64,000 nt of DNA from Pirellulaceae bacterium. Its GTDB lineage: Bacteria > Planctomycetota > Planctomycetia > Pirellulales > Pirellulaceae. This document shows, one piece after another, positions 34,490 to 44,600 of this stretch. The position numbers and the translations under genes are program-made. The number at the start of each line of letters is the position of its first letter. Within the stretch, counting starts at the first letter, position 1. The notes below the pieces were generated by a model, which had not been told where the DNA came from, did not search any database, and was given only the letters and a program-made list of their open reading frames with translations. The stretch spans positions 24,441-88,440 of the forward strand of contig JAHDXO010000045.1 of assembly GCA_023382975.1 (NCBI GenBank), in the 5' to 3' direction.

Positions 34490-35857
34490 ATGCACGATCC
34501 GGTATCTCACGAAGAATTCCTGGCCGAGGTCGCGGGGCCCCTGGGCGGCTTCTTCGTCGTGCTGGCCGCGGTGAATCTGATCGCCGCCGCCCGGACGATT
34601 CCGTTTGCGGCGAGTCGAGGAGAAAGGGGGGCAGGCTTGTCCAGCGGTTGCCTCTGGCTGCTGCTGGCGATCGTGTTCGCGGGGCTTGCCGTCCTGTGTT
34701 TTCGCGGCGACGCCGAATCGATGCGCTGGGTGGCGATGCCGGGGGCAGCGAAGAATTTCGTGGACCGTCTGATGAGTCCCACCTGGTACACGCTGGGGCT
34801 GTTGGCCGGGTTGCTCGGGATGTTTTTCGCGCGCCGTTTTTTCGTCCGGCCGACGGTTGCCTGGTTGATGCTGAACCTGTCGCTGTGGTTTGTGGGCGTC
34901 TCGCTGACCGACCCGAACTTCGTCAAGATCGTGTCGAAGCCCGACAACGTGCCGATCGTGGGCATGGTGTACCTGCTGGGCTTCTTCACGTGGCTGAGCG
35001 CCTACCGGGCTGTCCGGAACGACGACCGGCGGGCGCGGGGCGAACCGCCGCTGGAAGCCGTGGACGACGAAAAAGTACTGGTCTGGCCGGATCTGGTCTA
35101 CATCGAGCTGATCTGCATGGTCGCTGTGACGGCCCTGCTGATCGTTTGGGCCATCGTGCTGAAGGCACCGCTCGAAGAGCCGGCCAACGCGGCGCACACG
35201 CCCAATCCGTCGAAGGCGCCGTGGTACTTTCTGGGCCTGCAGGAATTGCTGGTGTACTTCGATCCGTGGCTGGCCGGGGTGGTGCTGCCGGGACTGATCC
35301 TGTTCGGGTTGATCGCCATTCCGTACCTGGATCCCAATCCGGCGGGCGTGGGATACTACACGATCAACGAGCGGCCGTTTGCCTACGTCGTATTCCAGTT
35401 CGGGTTTCTGGGCCTGTGGATTTCGCTGATCTTGATGGGCACGTTCCTGCGCGGACCGAACTGGAGTTTCTTCGGGATCTACGAGACGTGGGACGTCCAC
35501 AAGTCGCTGGCGTTGCACAACTACAACCTGTCGGATTACTTCTGGATCTGGGCGCTCGGCCGCGAATTGCCGACGGCGCCCCCCGACGCGGGCGTGGCCG
35601 GCCGGATGCTGACGATCGTGTGGCGCGAGTTGCCGGGCCTGGTGCTGTTGGCGATCTACTTTGTCGCCTTGCCCGTGTTGGCGGCGATTCGTGTCCCGCT
35701 GTTCCGGACGCTTTACCGGCAGATGGGCTGGCCGCGGTATGCGGTCATGGTGTTCCTGCTGATGTGGATGTTCCTGCTGCCGGTCAAGATGCTGGCCAAC
35801 TGGCAATTGAATTTGCAGTACATCGTGGCGATCCCCGAATGGACACTCAATTTATGA
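34490..35857 (+). CDS. Cytochrome b C-terminal (subunit IV-like) membrane protein
   Basis: This 455-residue protein starts three bases after the cytochrome b stop. About 170 residues of extra N-terminal membrane helices come first. Residues from about 195 onward resemble the C-terminal part of cytochrome b: NPSKAPWYFLGLQELLVYFD (the PEWY-like loop is PWYFLG here) then FDPWLAGVVLPGLILFGLIA. The closing helices (GWPRYAVMVFLLMWMFLLP) complete a subunit that lines the quinol site. The N-terminal extension is a planctomycete-type elaboration. A 17-codon ORF (35854-35907) overlaps its stop but looks too short to be a gene. Confidence 0.85.
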   Translation: MHDPVSHEEFLAEVAGPLGGFFVVLAAVNLIAAARTIPFAASRGERGAGLSSGCLWLLLAIVFAGLAVLCFRGDAESMRWVAMPGAAKNFVDRLMSPTWYTLGLLAGLLGMFFARRFFVRPTVAWLMLNLSLWFVGVSLTDPNFVKIVSKPDNVPIVGMVYLLGFFTWLSAYRAVRNDDRRARGEPPLEAVDDEKVLVWPDLVYIELICMVAVTALLIVWAIVLKAPLEEPANAAHTPNPSKAPWYFLGLQELLVYFDPWLAGVVLPGLILFGLIAIPYLDPNPAGVGYYTINERPFAYVVFQFGFLGLWISLILMGTFLRGPNWSFFGIYETWDVHKSLALHNYNLSDYFWIWALGRELPTAPPDAGVAGRMLTIVWRELPGLVLLAIYFVALPVLAAIRVPLFRTLYRQMGWPRYAVMVFLLMWMFLLPVKMLANWQLNLQYIVAIPEWTLNL

Positions 35858-35920
35858 ACGACGCATGCAAGACTCGCGGACCGGGAACGGCGCGCGGGAC
35901 GGCTTGACAAGGGTGGCGAC

Positions 35921-38900
35921 ATGCCGGCGGGCGACAAGGAAAAGACGTTCTACAACATCAAGCGGCTGCACTGGATCTTCGCCGCCAGCAGCTTGATCCT
36001 GCTGGCCACGACGGTCGCGATGTTCGTCGAGGACCACGGGCGCGAGTGGAAGCGGTACCAGCGCCGCGCGGCGGAGATCGATGTCCGGACGGCCACGTGG
36101 TTGCAGGCGGCCGAGGCTCGTCAGGACGGCACGGAGAGCCAGGCCGAGCGGCTCGAGCGGCGGATTCTCCAGCAGCGCTCGACGTATTTCGCCTGGGACA
36201 GCGGCTTCCCGTGGCTCGGCAAACGCTGGCTGGAGCTGCCGATTCTGGACGCCTTCAACTCGCCGCGCCGCATCGAGACCCTGTGGGCCGAGGACCTGAC
36301 GCAGGACTATCATTCGCGCGAGGTGCTGCGGTACGACCGCTGTACGACTTGTCATCAGCGGATTCAAACCGGCTGGCCCGGCGACGCCAACCGGCCCCAG
36401 TTCCCGCCCGCGCGGACGTTGACCCTGCAACTGCTGCCGCCCGTGGACGCCCCGCATCCGGAACGCAGCACAAGCGACCCGCCTGAGCCCGAGGTGCGTC
36501 CCGCGGACGACCACGCGCGAATCGAGCAAGCCTTCGGGCTGGTGCTGGCCGAGACGGGCCTGACCGGTGACGAGCGTCTGACCGTGGCCTACGTGGCCGC
36601 GGGATCGCCCGCATCGAAAGCCGTGGCGCCGACGACCAAGCCACCGTTGCGGAGCCGCGACGAAATCGAGGCCCTGCTCTTGAGTCCCGATGGCGCCTTC
36701 GCGGCAGCGGAACAGTGGCCGGGGCTATGGATGGGCGACGAAATCATCGAAGTGGACGGCCAACCCGTCGGCAGCCGCCAGCAGTGGACGGCCGCGTTGC
36801 TGGCCGCCTGGGAACGAGCCGCGGCGGGCGGCGACAACGACGCGACAAACGACGAGGACCAGGCGGACGACGCTTCGGCAGCGAGCGGCGGGCCAGGAGT
36901 GACGTTGACGGTTCGCCGCGGATTGGCTCATCCGTTCGCGTCGCATCCTCGACTGGACTTGTACGTCGGTGCGTCGAGTCCCCATCCGATGTCTGAGTTT
37001 GGTTGCACGGTCTGCCACGGCGGACAGGGCAGTGCGACGTCGTTTTCCTGGGCGTCGCACACGCCGGACAGCGAAGCGGACCGCGGCCGCTGGCGCCAGG
37101 AACACGGCTGGGCCGCCAACGAATTCTGGCTCGATCCGATGCGGCCGGCCCGGTTTGCCGAGAGCGCCTGTTTGAAGTGCCACCATCACGTCGTCGACCT
37201 GGCGGCCAGCGAGCGGTTCCCGCAACCACCAGCCGCCAAACTGCTGCGCGGGTACGAACTGATCCTGCAGAACGGCTGCTTTGGCTGCCACGACATGACG
37301 GGCATCGCCGACGGCCGGCCGCTGGGTCCGGATCTGCGCGTCGAGCCGTCAAGCTCGGCGGCCGAGCAGGAGCATCCCGGCACGCTGCGCCGACCGGGGC
37401 CGTCGTTGCGGCATTTGGCCGCCAAATTGGACGGGGCTTTCGTGCGCCAGTGGCTGGCCGATCCCAGAGCACTGCGGCCCGAGACTCGGATGCCCAAGTC
37501 GTTCGGAGTGCTGGACCACGTGGCGCCGGAACTGCACGCCGAGACAGTTCGCCGCGAAGCCGTCGAGATGCATGCCGCCGCTCACTTCTTGCTTGCCGAA
37601 TCCCAGCCGCTGGAATACCTCGTTTCGTCAGCGGAAGCCACGGCGTCAACGGCCGAGGAACAAGCCGCGCGCGGCCGCGAATTGTTTCAGGTCTCCGGCT
37701 GTCTGGTTTGCCACAAGCACCGGGACTTCGCGGACGCCGACCGGTTCCGCGGCGATCCGTCGGTCGCCGACGGCCCGGATCTGTCGCAGTTGGCCGACCG
37801 ACTGCGAGGTCCAGACGCACGGCGCTGGTTGACCACTTGGATCCTGGATCCAACCCGCCACGATCCGCGCACCGTCATGCCCGCCTGGAATCCGCCAACC
37901 GCGGCGGCACGGCAGGATGCCGAGACGCAGTCGCCCCCCGTCGCCGATCCGGTTGCGGATTTGGTCGAGTATCTGCTGCCGCGCGACGCGGCGGCTCCTT
38001 CTGTGCCTCCGGAGCCGGACGTCGATCTCGATGCGCTCGATCAATTGGTCTTCGAACACTTGAAACGCGAGTTCCCCGAGGCTCGTGCGGCCGAGTATCG
38101 CGACCGGGGCATCCCGATGCGTCTGCGCGACGTGCTGAAGACCGCCGAGCGGGATCTGGTCGTCGCGGACGAACAGCAGCAACAGGCGGAATTCCGCTTG
38201 GACCGCGACGTGAAACTGCGCTACCTGGGCCGCAAGACGGTCGCCTGGTACGGCTGCTACGGCTGTCACGAGATTCCGGGATTCGAGAACACCAAGCCGA
38301 TCGGGATCGAACTGAACGATTGGGGCCGCAAGGATCCGCGCATGCTGGCCTTCGAGCACGTGGCCGATTACGTGGCCGAGGGGCTGGACGATGCGCCGCG
38401 CCGCGAGCAGTCCGGCGAGGCGGAAGAGGCGCTCGAACGCGGCGAGGGCGGTTCGCGAAACGGCGCAGACGCCCAGTACTACCTGCGTCATTTGCGAGGC
38501 GAGAACCGGATTGGATTTCTGCATCAGAAGTTGGCCGAGCCGCGCAGCTTTGACTACGGCACGCTGCGCGCCAAGCCGTGGAACGACCGCCTGCGGATGC
38601 CGCAGTTCCGGTTCACCGCCGAGGAGCGCGAAGCCGTGATGACCTTTGTGCTGGGACTGGTCGCCCAGCCGCCCCGCCCCCGGTACGTCCACCAACCCGA
38701 CTCGCAACAACTGGCCGTGCTCGAGGGCCGGAAGCTGCTGGACCAATACAACTGCCGCGGCTGCCATGCGTTGCAGGCACCGGGCTGGCAGATCGAGTTC
38801 CCGCCCGAAACCTTCCCACCGCAGCCTCGGCAGCCGACGTTCCCGTTCGTCGGGCACCAGTTTTCCGCGGAATCGCTCGCGGCCTCGCTCCAACCCGATC

Positions 38901-39904
38901 GCCGCGGTTTGTTGAGCGGCCGCTTGATCGGCCAGCCCGTGATCGGCGACGACGGGCGGCCGATGGTGTTCGACGACTACGGCGACGAACTGTTCGACGA
39001 CGAGCAGTACGATCCCAGCGCACTCGAATACGCTTTCCAGTTGTGGCAACCGGCTGTTTTGGAAGGCCACGAGTACCAGGTGGGCGAGACGCCGCTGACC
39101 ATCCCGGCGGGGCTGGTGGTTGCCAAGTCGCCGAGCAACGGCGGTTTTCTGGCCAACTACCTGCTGCCGCGCGTCGTGCGCCGCGAGCGGGAGACGAATC
39201 CCAACGCCAAGGGGTCCGAGGCCTGGGGTTGGCTGCCGCCGCCGCTGGACGGACTGGGACAACGAGTCCAGACGCCCTGGCTGCGCAATTATCTGCTGGA
39301 CCCTCTTCCCATGCGTCCGGCAGCCGTCATGCCGATGCCCCGTTTCGCGCTATCGCCCCAGGAAGCCGATCGCTTGGCCCGCTACTTCGCCGCAGTCGCC
39401 GGCGTCGACGACCAAAGCGACGACGCCGCGCGCCGCAATACGGTTTACCTGGATCAGGCGGAACGGGAGTATCAGCAGCGAAGCGCGGAATTGGCGGCCG
39501 GAGACATGGCGTCGCAGGGCACCCGTTTCGATCGAGCGATGCAGATCCTGGTGGATAAGAATTACTGCATCACCTGCCACATCGTCGGTGATTTCCAGCC
39601 CCAGACCAGCGACCGAGCCAAGGCGCCCGACCTGGCCGCGGTCCACCATCGGCTGCGGCCCGAGTGGCTGCGGCGTTGGATCGGCAAACCTGTGTCGCTG
39701 GTCCCCTACACGGGCATGCCCGTGAACATCCCCTTCCAACCGGACGACGAGCACTTGGGCGGCGTCGATCAAGCTCTGTACCACGGCACAAGCATCCAGC
39801 AGGTGGACGCCGTGGTCGATCTGCTGTTGAACTTCGACCGTTACGCCGCCAGTCGCAGTGGCGTCAGCACCCAGATCCAAGCCGCCGCCGAGCCCCCACC
39901 GTAG
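35921..39904 (+). CDS. Octahaem cytochrome c with PDZ-like insert, bc-complex subunit
   Basis: This 1,327-residue protein has an N-terminal membrane anchor (RLHWIFAASSLILLATTVAM). Eight CxxCH haem sites follow: CTTCH (141), CTVCH (362), CLKCH (417), CFGCH (453), CLVCH (594), CYGCH (779), CRGCH (945) and CITCH (1216). Between the first two hemes, residues 260-335 (WMGDEIIEVDGQPVGSRQQ, then VTLTVRRGL) look like a PDZ domain, which is unusual in a cytochrome. The gene is the fourth of the Rieske/cytochrome b operon, so it probably replaces cytochrome c1 and carries electrons from quinol towards a terminal oxidase. The stop codon falls inside a dispersed repeat. Confidence 0.88.
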   Translation: MPAGDKEKTFYNIKRLHWIFAASSLILLATTVAMFVEDHGREWKRYQRRAAEIDVRTATWLQAAEARQDGTESQAERLERRILQQRSTYFAWDSGFPWLGKRWLELPILDAFNSPRRIETLWAEDLTQDYHSREVLRYDRCTTCHQRIQTGWPGDANRPQFPPARTLTLQLLPPVDAPHPERSTSDPPEPEVRPADDHARIEQAFGLVLAETGLTGDERLTVAYVAAGSPASKAVAPTTKPPLRSRDEIEALLLSPDGAFAAAEQWPGLWMGDEIIEVDGQPVGSRQQWTAALLAAWERAAAGGDNDATNDEDQADDASAASGGPGVTLTVRRGLAHPFASHPRLDLYVGASSPHPMSEFGCTVCHGGQGSATSFSWASHTPDSEADRGRWRQEHGWAANEFWLDPMRPARFAESACLKCHHHVVDLAASERFPQPPAAKLLRGYELILQNGCFGCHDMTGIADGRPLGPDLRVEPSSSAAEQEHPGTLRRPGPSLRHLAAKLDGAFVRQWLADPRALRPETRMPKSFGVLDHVAPELHAETVRREAVEMHAAAHFLLAESQPLEYLVSSAEATASTAEEQAARGRELFQVSGCLVCHKHRDFADADRFRGDPSVADGPDLSQLADRLRGPDARRWLTTWILDPTRHDPRTVMPAWNPPTAAARQDAETQSPPVADPVADLVEYLLPRDAAAPSVPPEPDVDLDALDQLVFEHLKREFPEARAAEYRDRGIPMRLRDVLKTAERDLVVADEQQQQAEFRLDRDVKLRYLGRKTVAWYGCYGCHEIPGFENTKPIGIELNDWGRKDPRMLAFEHVADYVAEGLDDAPRREQSGEAEEALERGEGGSRNGADAQYYLRHLRGENRIGFLHQKLAEPRSFDYGTLRAKPWNDRLRMPQFRFTAEEREAVMTFVLGLVAQPPRPRYVHQPDSQQLAVLEGRKLLDQYNCRGCHALQAPGWQIEFPPETFPPQPRQPTFPFVGHQFSAESLAASLQPDRRGLLSGRLIGQPVIGDDGRPMVFDDYGDELFDDEQYDPSALEYAFQLWQPAVLEGHEYQVGETPLTIPAGLVVAKSPSNGGFLANYLLPRVVRRERETNPNAKGSEAWGWLPPPLDGLGQRVQTPWLRNYLLDPLPMRPAAVMPMPRFALSPQEADRLARYFAAVAGVDDQSDDAARRNTVYLDQAEREYQQRSAELAAGDMASQGTRFDRAMQILVDKNYCITCHIVGDFQPQTSDRAKAPDLAAVHHRLRPEWLRRWIGKPVSLVPYTGMPVNIPFQPDDEHLGGVDQALYHGTSIQQVDAVVDLLLNFDRYAASRSGVSTQIQAAAEPPP

Positions 39905-39985
39905 CACAGGCTGCCAGCTTGTGCGCATTCAACTGCCGTCCGCGGCGCTGCCGACCGGGCCGTAGGACAGGCTGCCAGCCTGTGA
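39901..39985. repeat. Two copies of a CAGGCTGCCAGCCTG-type palindromic repeat
   Basis: Copies at 39901-39924 and 39962-39985 share the core ACAGGCTGCCAGC. The first overlaps the TAG stop of the cytochrome c gene. The core is palindromic (CAGGCTG / CAGCCTG). Confidence 0.7.
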
Positions 39986-40012
39986 CGACAGCCGACGCCG
40001 GCTCCGTTTTCT

Positions 40013-40119
40013 CTTAGCATCGTTCGAGAAATAACTGTCCAGTGTTTATTGCTGATCATCCCACGGAGTGTGATGGCTACATTGACGAGGCGACAGTTGT
40101 TTCTCGAACGATGCTTAAG
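40013..40119. repeat. Long near-perfect inverted repeat (MITE-like hairpin)
   Basis: The left arm (40013-40038, CTTAGCATCGTTCGAGAAA then TAACTGT) pairs with the right arm (40093-40119) over 26-27 bases with one mismatch and one bulge. The arms enclose 54 bases. The right arm covers the stop of the ceramidase-like gene at 40115. It lies between two convergent genes, so it may end transcription from both sides or be a non-autonomous transposable element. Confidence 0.75.
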
Positions 40120-41347
40120 GCCGTTGGTACAGTTCATGCACCTTGCCGACGATGCGTTCTTCCAGCGTTGGCTTCCAGGGCCGACTGTCGGCCTCGTAGC
40201 CGCCTTCGAGCAGCACGCGCTGGCTGGGGATGTAGCCGGAGTAGCCGTTCGAATAGCCGGCGACCCAGATGGCCGGGCCGTCCGGTCGGCCGAGTTCCCG
40301 CTTCAGCCGCAGGGCGTAGTCGATCACCACTTCGTTGGCCAGCGCGATGATCGCCAGATCGTTGCCCAGGCGGAGAACCTGGACCGGATACGCATGGTCG
40401 GGTCGGTCCTCGGCGGTGAACTCCAGCGCGACGGTCTCCAGCGCCGCGCGCAACGGACCTCGCACCACGCGTTGGTGCCGGGGCGTCGTCTGACCGATCT
40501 CCAAAGCCGCTTCGACCGCGGTGGCCAGCGAGCGGCCGTGCCGCTGGGCATATTCCAGCCGGCTGCGGGGATACGGGTTCTGGTCGGCGCCGCAACCCGT
40601 CATGAACAGCGCGGTGACGCCGGGATGATCCTGCTCCAGATATTCCTGCGCGTAGCCCGCGTAGTCGCCCAGCCAGCGAAGGAAGCCCATCGTGGTGTTG
40701 TGACAGGCGTAGCCGAACAGCACGGCTCGCAATTGACCGTCCGCCCCCGCCACGCGCAGCACGGGGACCGTATGATCGACCGGGCCGTCGGGATTGGGAT
40801 GGTTGCGATAACCGCTGTCGGTCGGAGTGCGGCGGTTCATGGCGAATCCGCAGCGGACGTAGCAGTACGACAGCGAAGCTTCCTCCAACCGATCGATCGC
40901 TTGCCCGACCAATTGCACCAGCGTCCCGCTCAGCCAATCGAAATAGTCCTTGGCGTCGTCGCGCATGTACGCGGGACCGCAGTGCGTGTGCGAAGCGTTC
41001 ATCAGCAGCGATTGCGGCTCGATCTGGTACTTCTCTGCAACTGGACCGGCCACGGCCGCGCGCAGCTCGTCGCTCACGCCGATCAAATCCATCGTGACGA
41101 TCGCCGCACGCTGGCCTTGGAAGTCCTCGATCACCAGCGCCTTGGCGAACAGTTCCTGCTCGGTTCCCTCGGCCATCTCCTTCCGCCCCGCGTATCCGGC
41201 CATGTACATGGGTCGCTGAGGCGTGATGACCACCGACGCCGCGCCGGCTTTCCAAACCTGCGCCGCCGGCTCCGCTGCATCCGCCGCAAGGGCCGACGGA
41301 GCGAGCATCAGGATCGTCCCCCAAGCCATCAAGAGCTTCGATTTCAC
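40115..41347 (-). CDS. Neutral/alkaline ceramidase-like secreted protein
   Basis: The GTG at 41347 is chosen because AAGGAG lies nine bases upstream and it begins a signal peptide (MKSKLLMAWGTILMLAPSAL); the frame also opens at 41377 (MNHPAERR). The 410-residue product has the N-terminal domain of neutral ceramidases: the metal-binding SLLMNASHTHCGPAYM, then GYACHNTTMGFLRWLGDYAG and GCGADQNPYPRS. A conserved segment near the end is VAGYSNGYSGYIPSQRVLLE. The usual C-terminal domain of ceramidases is absent. In planctomycetes the family is common and substrates are unproven. It is divergent from the PSCyt1 gene. Confidence 0.85.
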   Translation of the reverse strand: MKSKLLMAWGTILMLAPSALAADAAEPAAQVWKAGAASVVITPQRPMYMAGYAGRKEMAEGTEQELFAKALVIEDFQGQRAAIVTMDLIGVSDELRAAVAGPVAEKYQIEPQSLLMNASHTHCGPAYMRDDAKDYFDWLSGTLVQLVGQAIDRLEEASLSYCYVRCGFAMNRRTPTDSGYRNHPNPDGPVDHTVPVLRVAGADGQLRAVLFGYACHNTTMGFLRWLGDYAGYAQEYLEQDHPGVTALFMTGCGADQNPYPRSRLEYAQRHGRSLATAVEAALEIGQTTPRHQRVVRGPLRAALETVALEFTAEDRPDHAYPVQVLRLGNDLAIIALANEVVIDYALRLKRELGRPDGPAIWVAGYSNGYSGYIPSQRVLLEGGYEADSRPWKPTLEERIVGKVHELYQRP

Positions 41348-41660
41348 CAGAGTTCTCCTTTCAGCCGGATGATTCATGGAACCGGTGCGAGTCTTCCGGA
41401 AGCGTTTGCTCGCGGACTTCCGCCCCATCTTACCCCAAGGGCCGCGCAATGGAACCCGCAGCGCAGCCGAATGAAACACCGGTTCCGCGGTCACGGTTCG
41501 CTTTCCTGAGTCGTTGTACGACGGGCGCGTTTTCGCCCGCGACGGCCGCCTCTACGTTGCTGAAGGCGCGGGAACCAGTTATGTTGAATAAGACTTCACC
41601 GATGCATGGCCGGCGTCTGCTCACATCGTGAAAATTCGCCCTGGAGAACGGAGATAACTC
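41348..41660. other. Divergent intergenic region, no gene seen
   Basis: These 313 bases separate the ceramidase-like and PSCyt1 genes. Both promoters should lie here; I see no repeat or convincing small ORF. Confidence 0.45.
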
Positions 41661-44600
41661 GTGACACGCTATGTTCCTTTGTTGGGATTCCTGATCGCGG
41701 CAGCGTCCGTCGCGGCGGTTCAGGCGATCGAGTACAACCGCGACGTGCGGCCGATCCTGGTCCAGTCGTGCTTTGCCTGTCACGGCCCGGACAGCGCGGC
41801 TCGCCAAGCCGACCTGCGGCTGGATCTGCGCGATGCGACCGTGGAGGCCGGAGCTATCGAGCCGGGCAAACCGGACGAGAGCGAGTTGATCCGCCGGGTG
41901 TTCTCGACGGATGCCGACGAGGTGATGCCGCCGCCGGACCACCAGCATCAACTGACGGCCGAGCAAAAGGAACTGCTGCGCCGCTGGGTGGCCGCGGGGG
42001 CTGAGTACCAATCGCACTGGTCGTTCATCGCGCCTCGGCGCCCGCCGGTGCCCGCGGTCAAGAGCGCCGCCTGGGTGCGCAATCCGATCGACGCTTTCGT
42101 CCTGGCCCAACTCGAACAGCACGGACTGGAGCCCGCGCCCGAGGCCGATCGTCGCACGCTGGCCCGCCGTTTGAGCCTGGATCTGACGGGGTTGCCGCCG
42201 GAGCCGGACATGGTCGATGCCTTCGTCCAGGACAAGGCGGCGGACGCCTACGAGCGGCTGGTCGACCGTTTGCTGCAATCCGAGCGCTGGGGCGAACACC
42301 GCGGGCGTTACTGGCTGGACGCAGCCCGCTACGCCGACACGCACGGCATCCACTTCGACAACTTCCGCGAGATCTGGGCGTATCGCGACTGGGTAATCGA
42401 CGCCTTGAATCGCAACCTGCCGTTCGACCGCTTCACGATCGAGCAGTTGGCGGGCGACTTGTTGCCCGATCCCACGCTCGAGCAGCGGATCGCGACCGGC
42501 TTCCACCGCTGCAACATCACCACGAACGAAGGCGGTGTGATTCCGGAAGAGTACGCCGTGCTGTACACCCGCGACCGCACCGAGACGACGTCCTGGGTCT
42601 GGATGGGGCTGACGATGAACTGTGCGACCTGCCACGACCACAAGTTCGATCCGGTCACCCAGCGCGAGTTCTACGAGCTGGCAGCGTTCTTCAACAACAC
42701 GACGCAGTCGGTGATGGACGGCAATATCAAAGATACGCCGCCGGTGCTGATGGTGCCGCCGCCAGAGGATCGCGCGCGGTGGGACGAGTTGGGCCCGGCG
42801 ATCGCCGCTGCCAAGCAGCAGCAGGAACAACGCCGCGCGGCGGCTCGTGCCGATTTCGACCGTGTTCTGGCCGAGACCCCGCTGGCCGATCTCGCGCCCG
42901 CGGTGCCCGCTGACGAACTGACGTTCCACGCTCCCTTGAACGACGGCCAGTCCGACCGAGTCGCCGTGACCATCGCGGGCCAGGCGCAGTCGCTCGCACT
43001 GCCCGCCGCGCTGGCGTCCGACGTTGGGCACGTGGCTCCGACCGCCTACAAGGCTGCGCCGGACGTCACGATCGAGGTTCCCGAAGCGGGCGATTTCGAC
43101 AAGGACCAAGGGTTCTCGTTCGGCGCGTGGGTCAAATTGGACAAAGCCGACGCGGGCGGTGCGTTGCTGGCCCGCATGGACGACCAGAACATGTACCGCG
43201 GCTGGGATCTATGGTTCGAAAGCGGCCGCCCCGGCACGCATCTGATCCACCGTTGGGACGAAGACGGGCTGAAGGTCGTTGCCAACGAACCGCTCAAGGC
43301 CGGACAGTGGAGTCACGTGCTGCTGACCTACGACGGATCGGGCAAAGCGGGCGGAGTCAAGGTCTTTGTGAACGGCCAGCCGCAGGCGGTTCGGGTGATG
43401 AAAGACCAATTGAAAGGCACCATCCGCACCGACGTGCCGCTCAAGGTCGCTCAGCGAAGCACCCAGTCGCGAATGGACGGCGTGCTGGTCCAAGATCTGC
43501 GGTTGTACGGCCGCGCGCTGTCCCCGCCGGAAGTCGCCCAAATCGCCACCGGCACGCGGATCTCCTATTTGGCCGCCAAGCCCGCCGACCAGCGGAGTCA
43601 AGCGGAAACGGACGAAGTGTTCGCCTGGTGGCTGGCAGCCAAGGACGAGCCGTATCGCGAAGCCACCGGGAAAGTCGCGGCGCTCGAACAGGAACAAGCG
43701 ACGATCAAAGGCCGCAGCACGGTGGCCCACGTCCAGCAGGAACGCGACACACCGCCGACGGCCTTTGTGCTGTTCCGCGGCGAATACGATCAGCGGCGTG
43801 ACCAGGTCGGGCCTGACACGCCGGACGTGCTGCCGCCGCTGCCGCCCGAGCTGCCCAGGAACCGATTGGGATTGGCTCAATGGCTATTGCAGCCGGACCA
43901 TCCGTTGACCGCTCGCGTGACGGTCAACCGCTTCTGGCAAGACGTTTTCGGCACCGGACTGGTGCGGACCGCCGAGGACTTTGGCATCACGGGCGAACTG
44001 CCTTCGCATCCGGAGCTGCTGGATTGGCTGGCCGTCGAGTTCCGCGAAAACGGCTGGGACATGAAGAAGTTCTTCAAGCTGCTGGTCACCTCGGCGACCT
44101 ACCGCCAGTCGGCGGCGGCGACTCCGGACAAGCTGGAACGCGATGCGGACAATCGGTTGCTGTCGCGCGGCCCGCGGTTCCGGGTCGATGCCGAGGTGGT
44201 CCGCGATTACGCGCTGGCGGCCAGCGGCCTGTTGTCGCCGAAGATCGGCGGCCCAAGCGTCAAACCGTACCAGCCGGACGGAGTGTGGGAAGCGGTCGCC
44301 ATGATCGGCAGCAACACCCGCAATTATCAACGCGATTCGGGCGAGAACCTGTACCGCCGCAGCATGTACACGCTCTGGAAGCGGAGTGCTCCGCCGGCCT
44401 CGATGGACGTCTTCAACGCGCCCAGCCGCGAGGTGTGCGCGGTTCGCCGCGAGCGGACGAACACGCCGCTGCAAGCGCTCGTCACGTTGAACGATCCGCA
44501 GTTCGTCGAAGCCGCCCGCCATCTGGCTCAACTCGTACTCGTCCACGGCGGCGACTCGGTCGACAGTCGCTTGGACTACTTGGCCAAACGCCTGCTGTGC

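Noticed and set aside
35854..35907. 17-codon ORF between cytochrome b C-terminal and octahaem genes
   Set aside because: It overlaps the upstream stop (ATGA) but is too short and lacks a recognisable feature; more likely chance.
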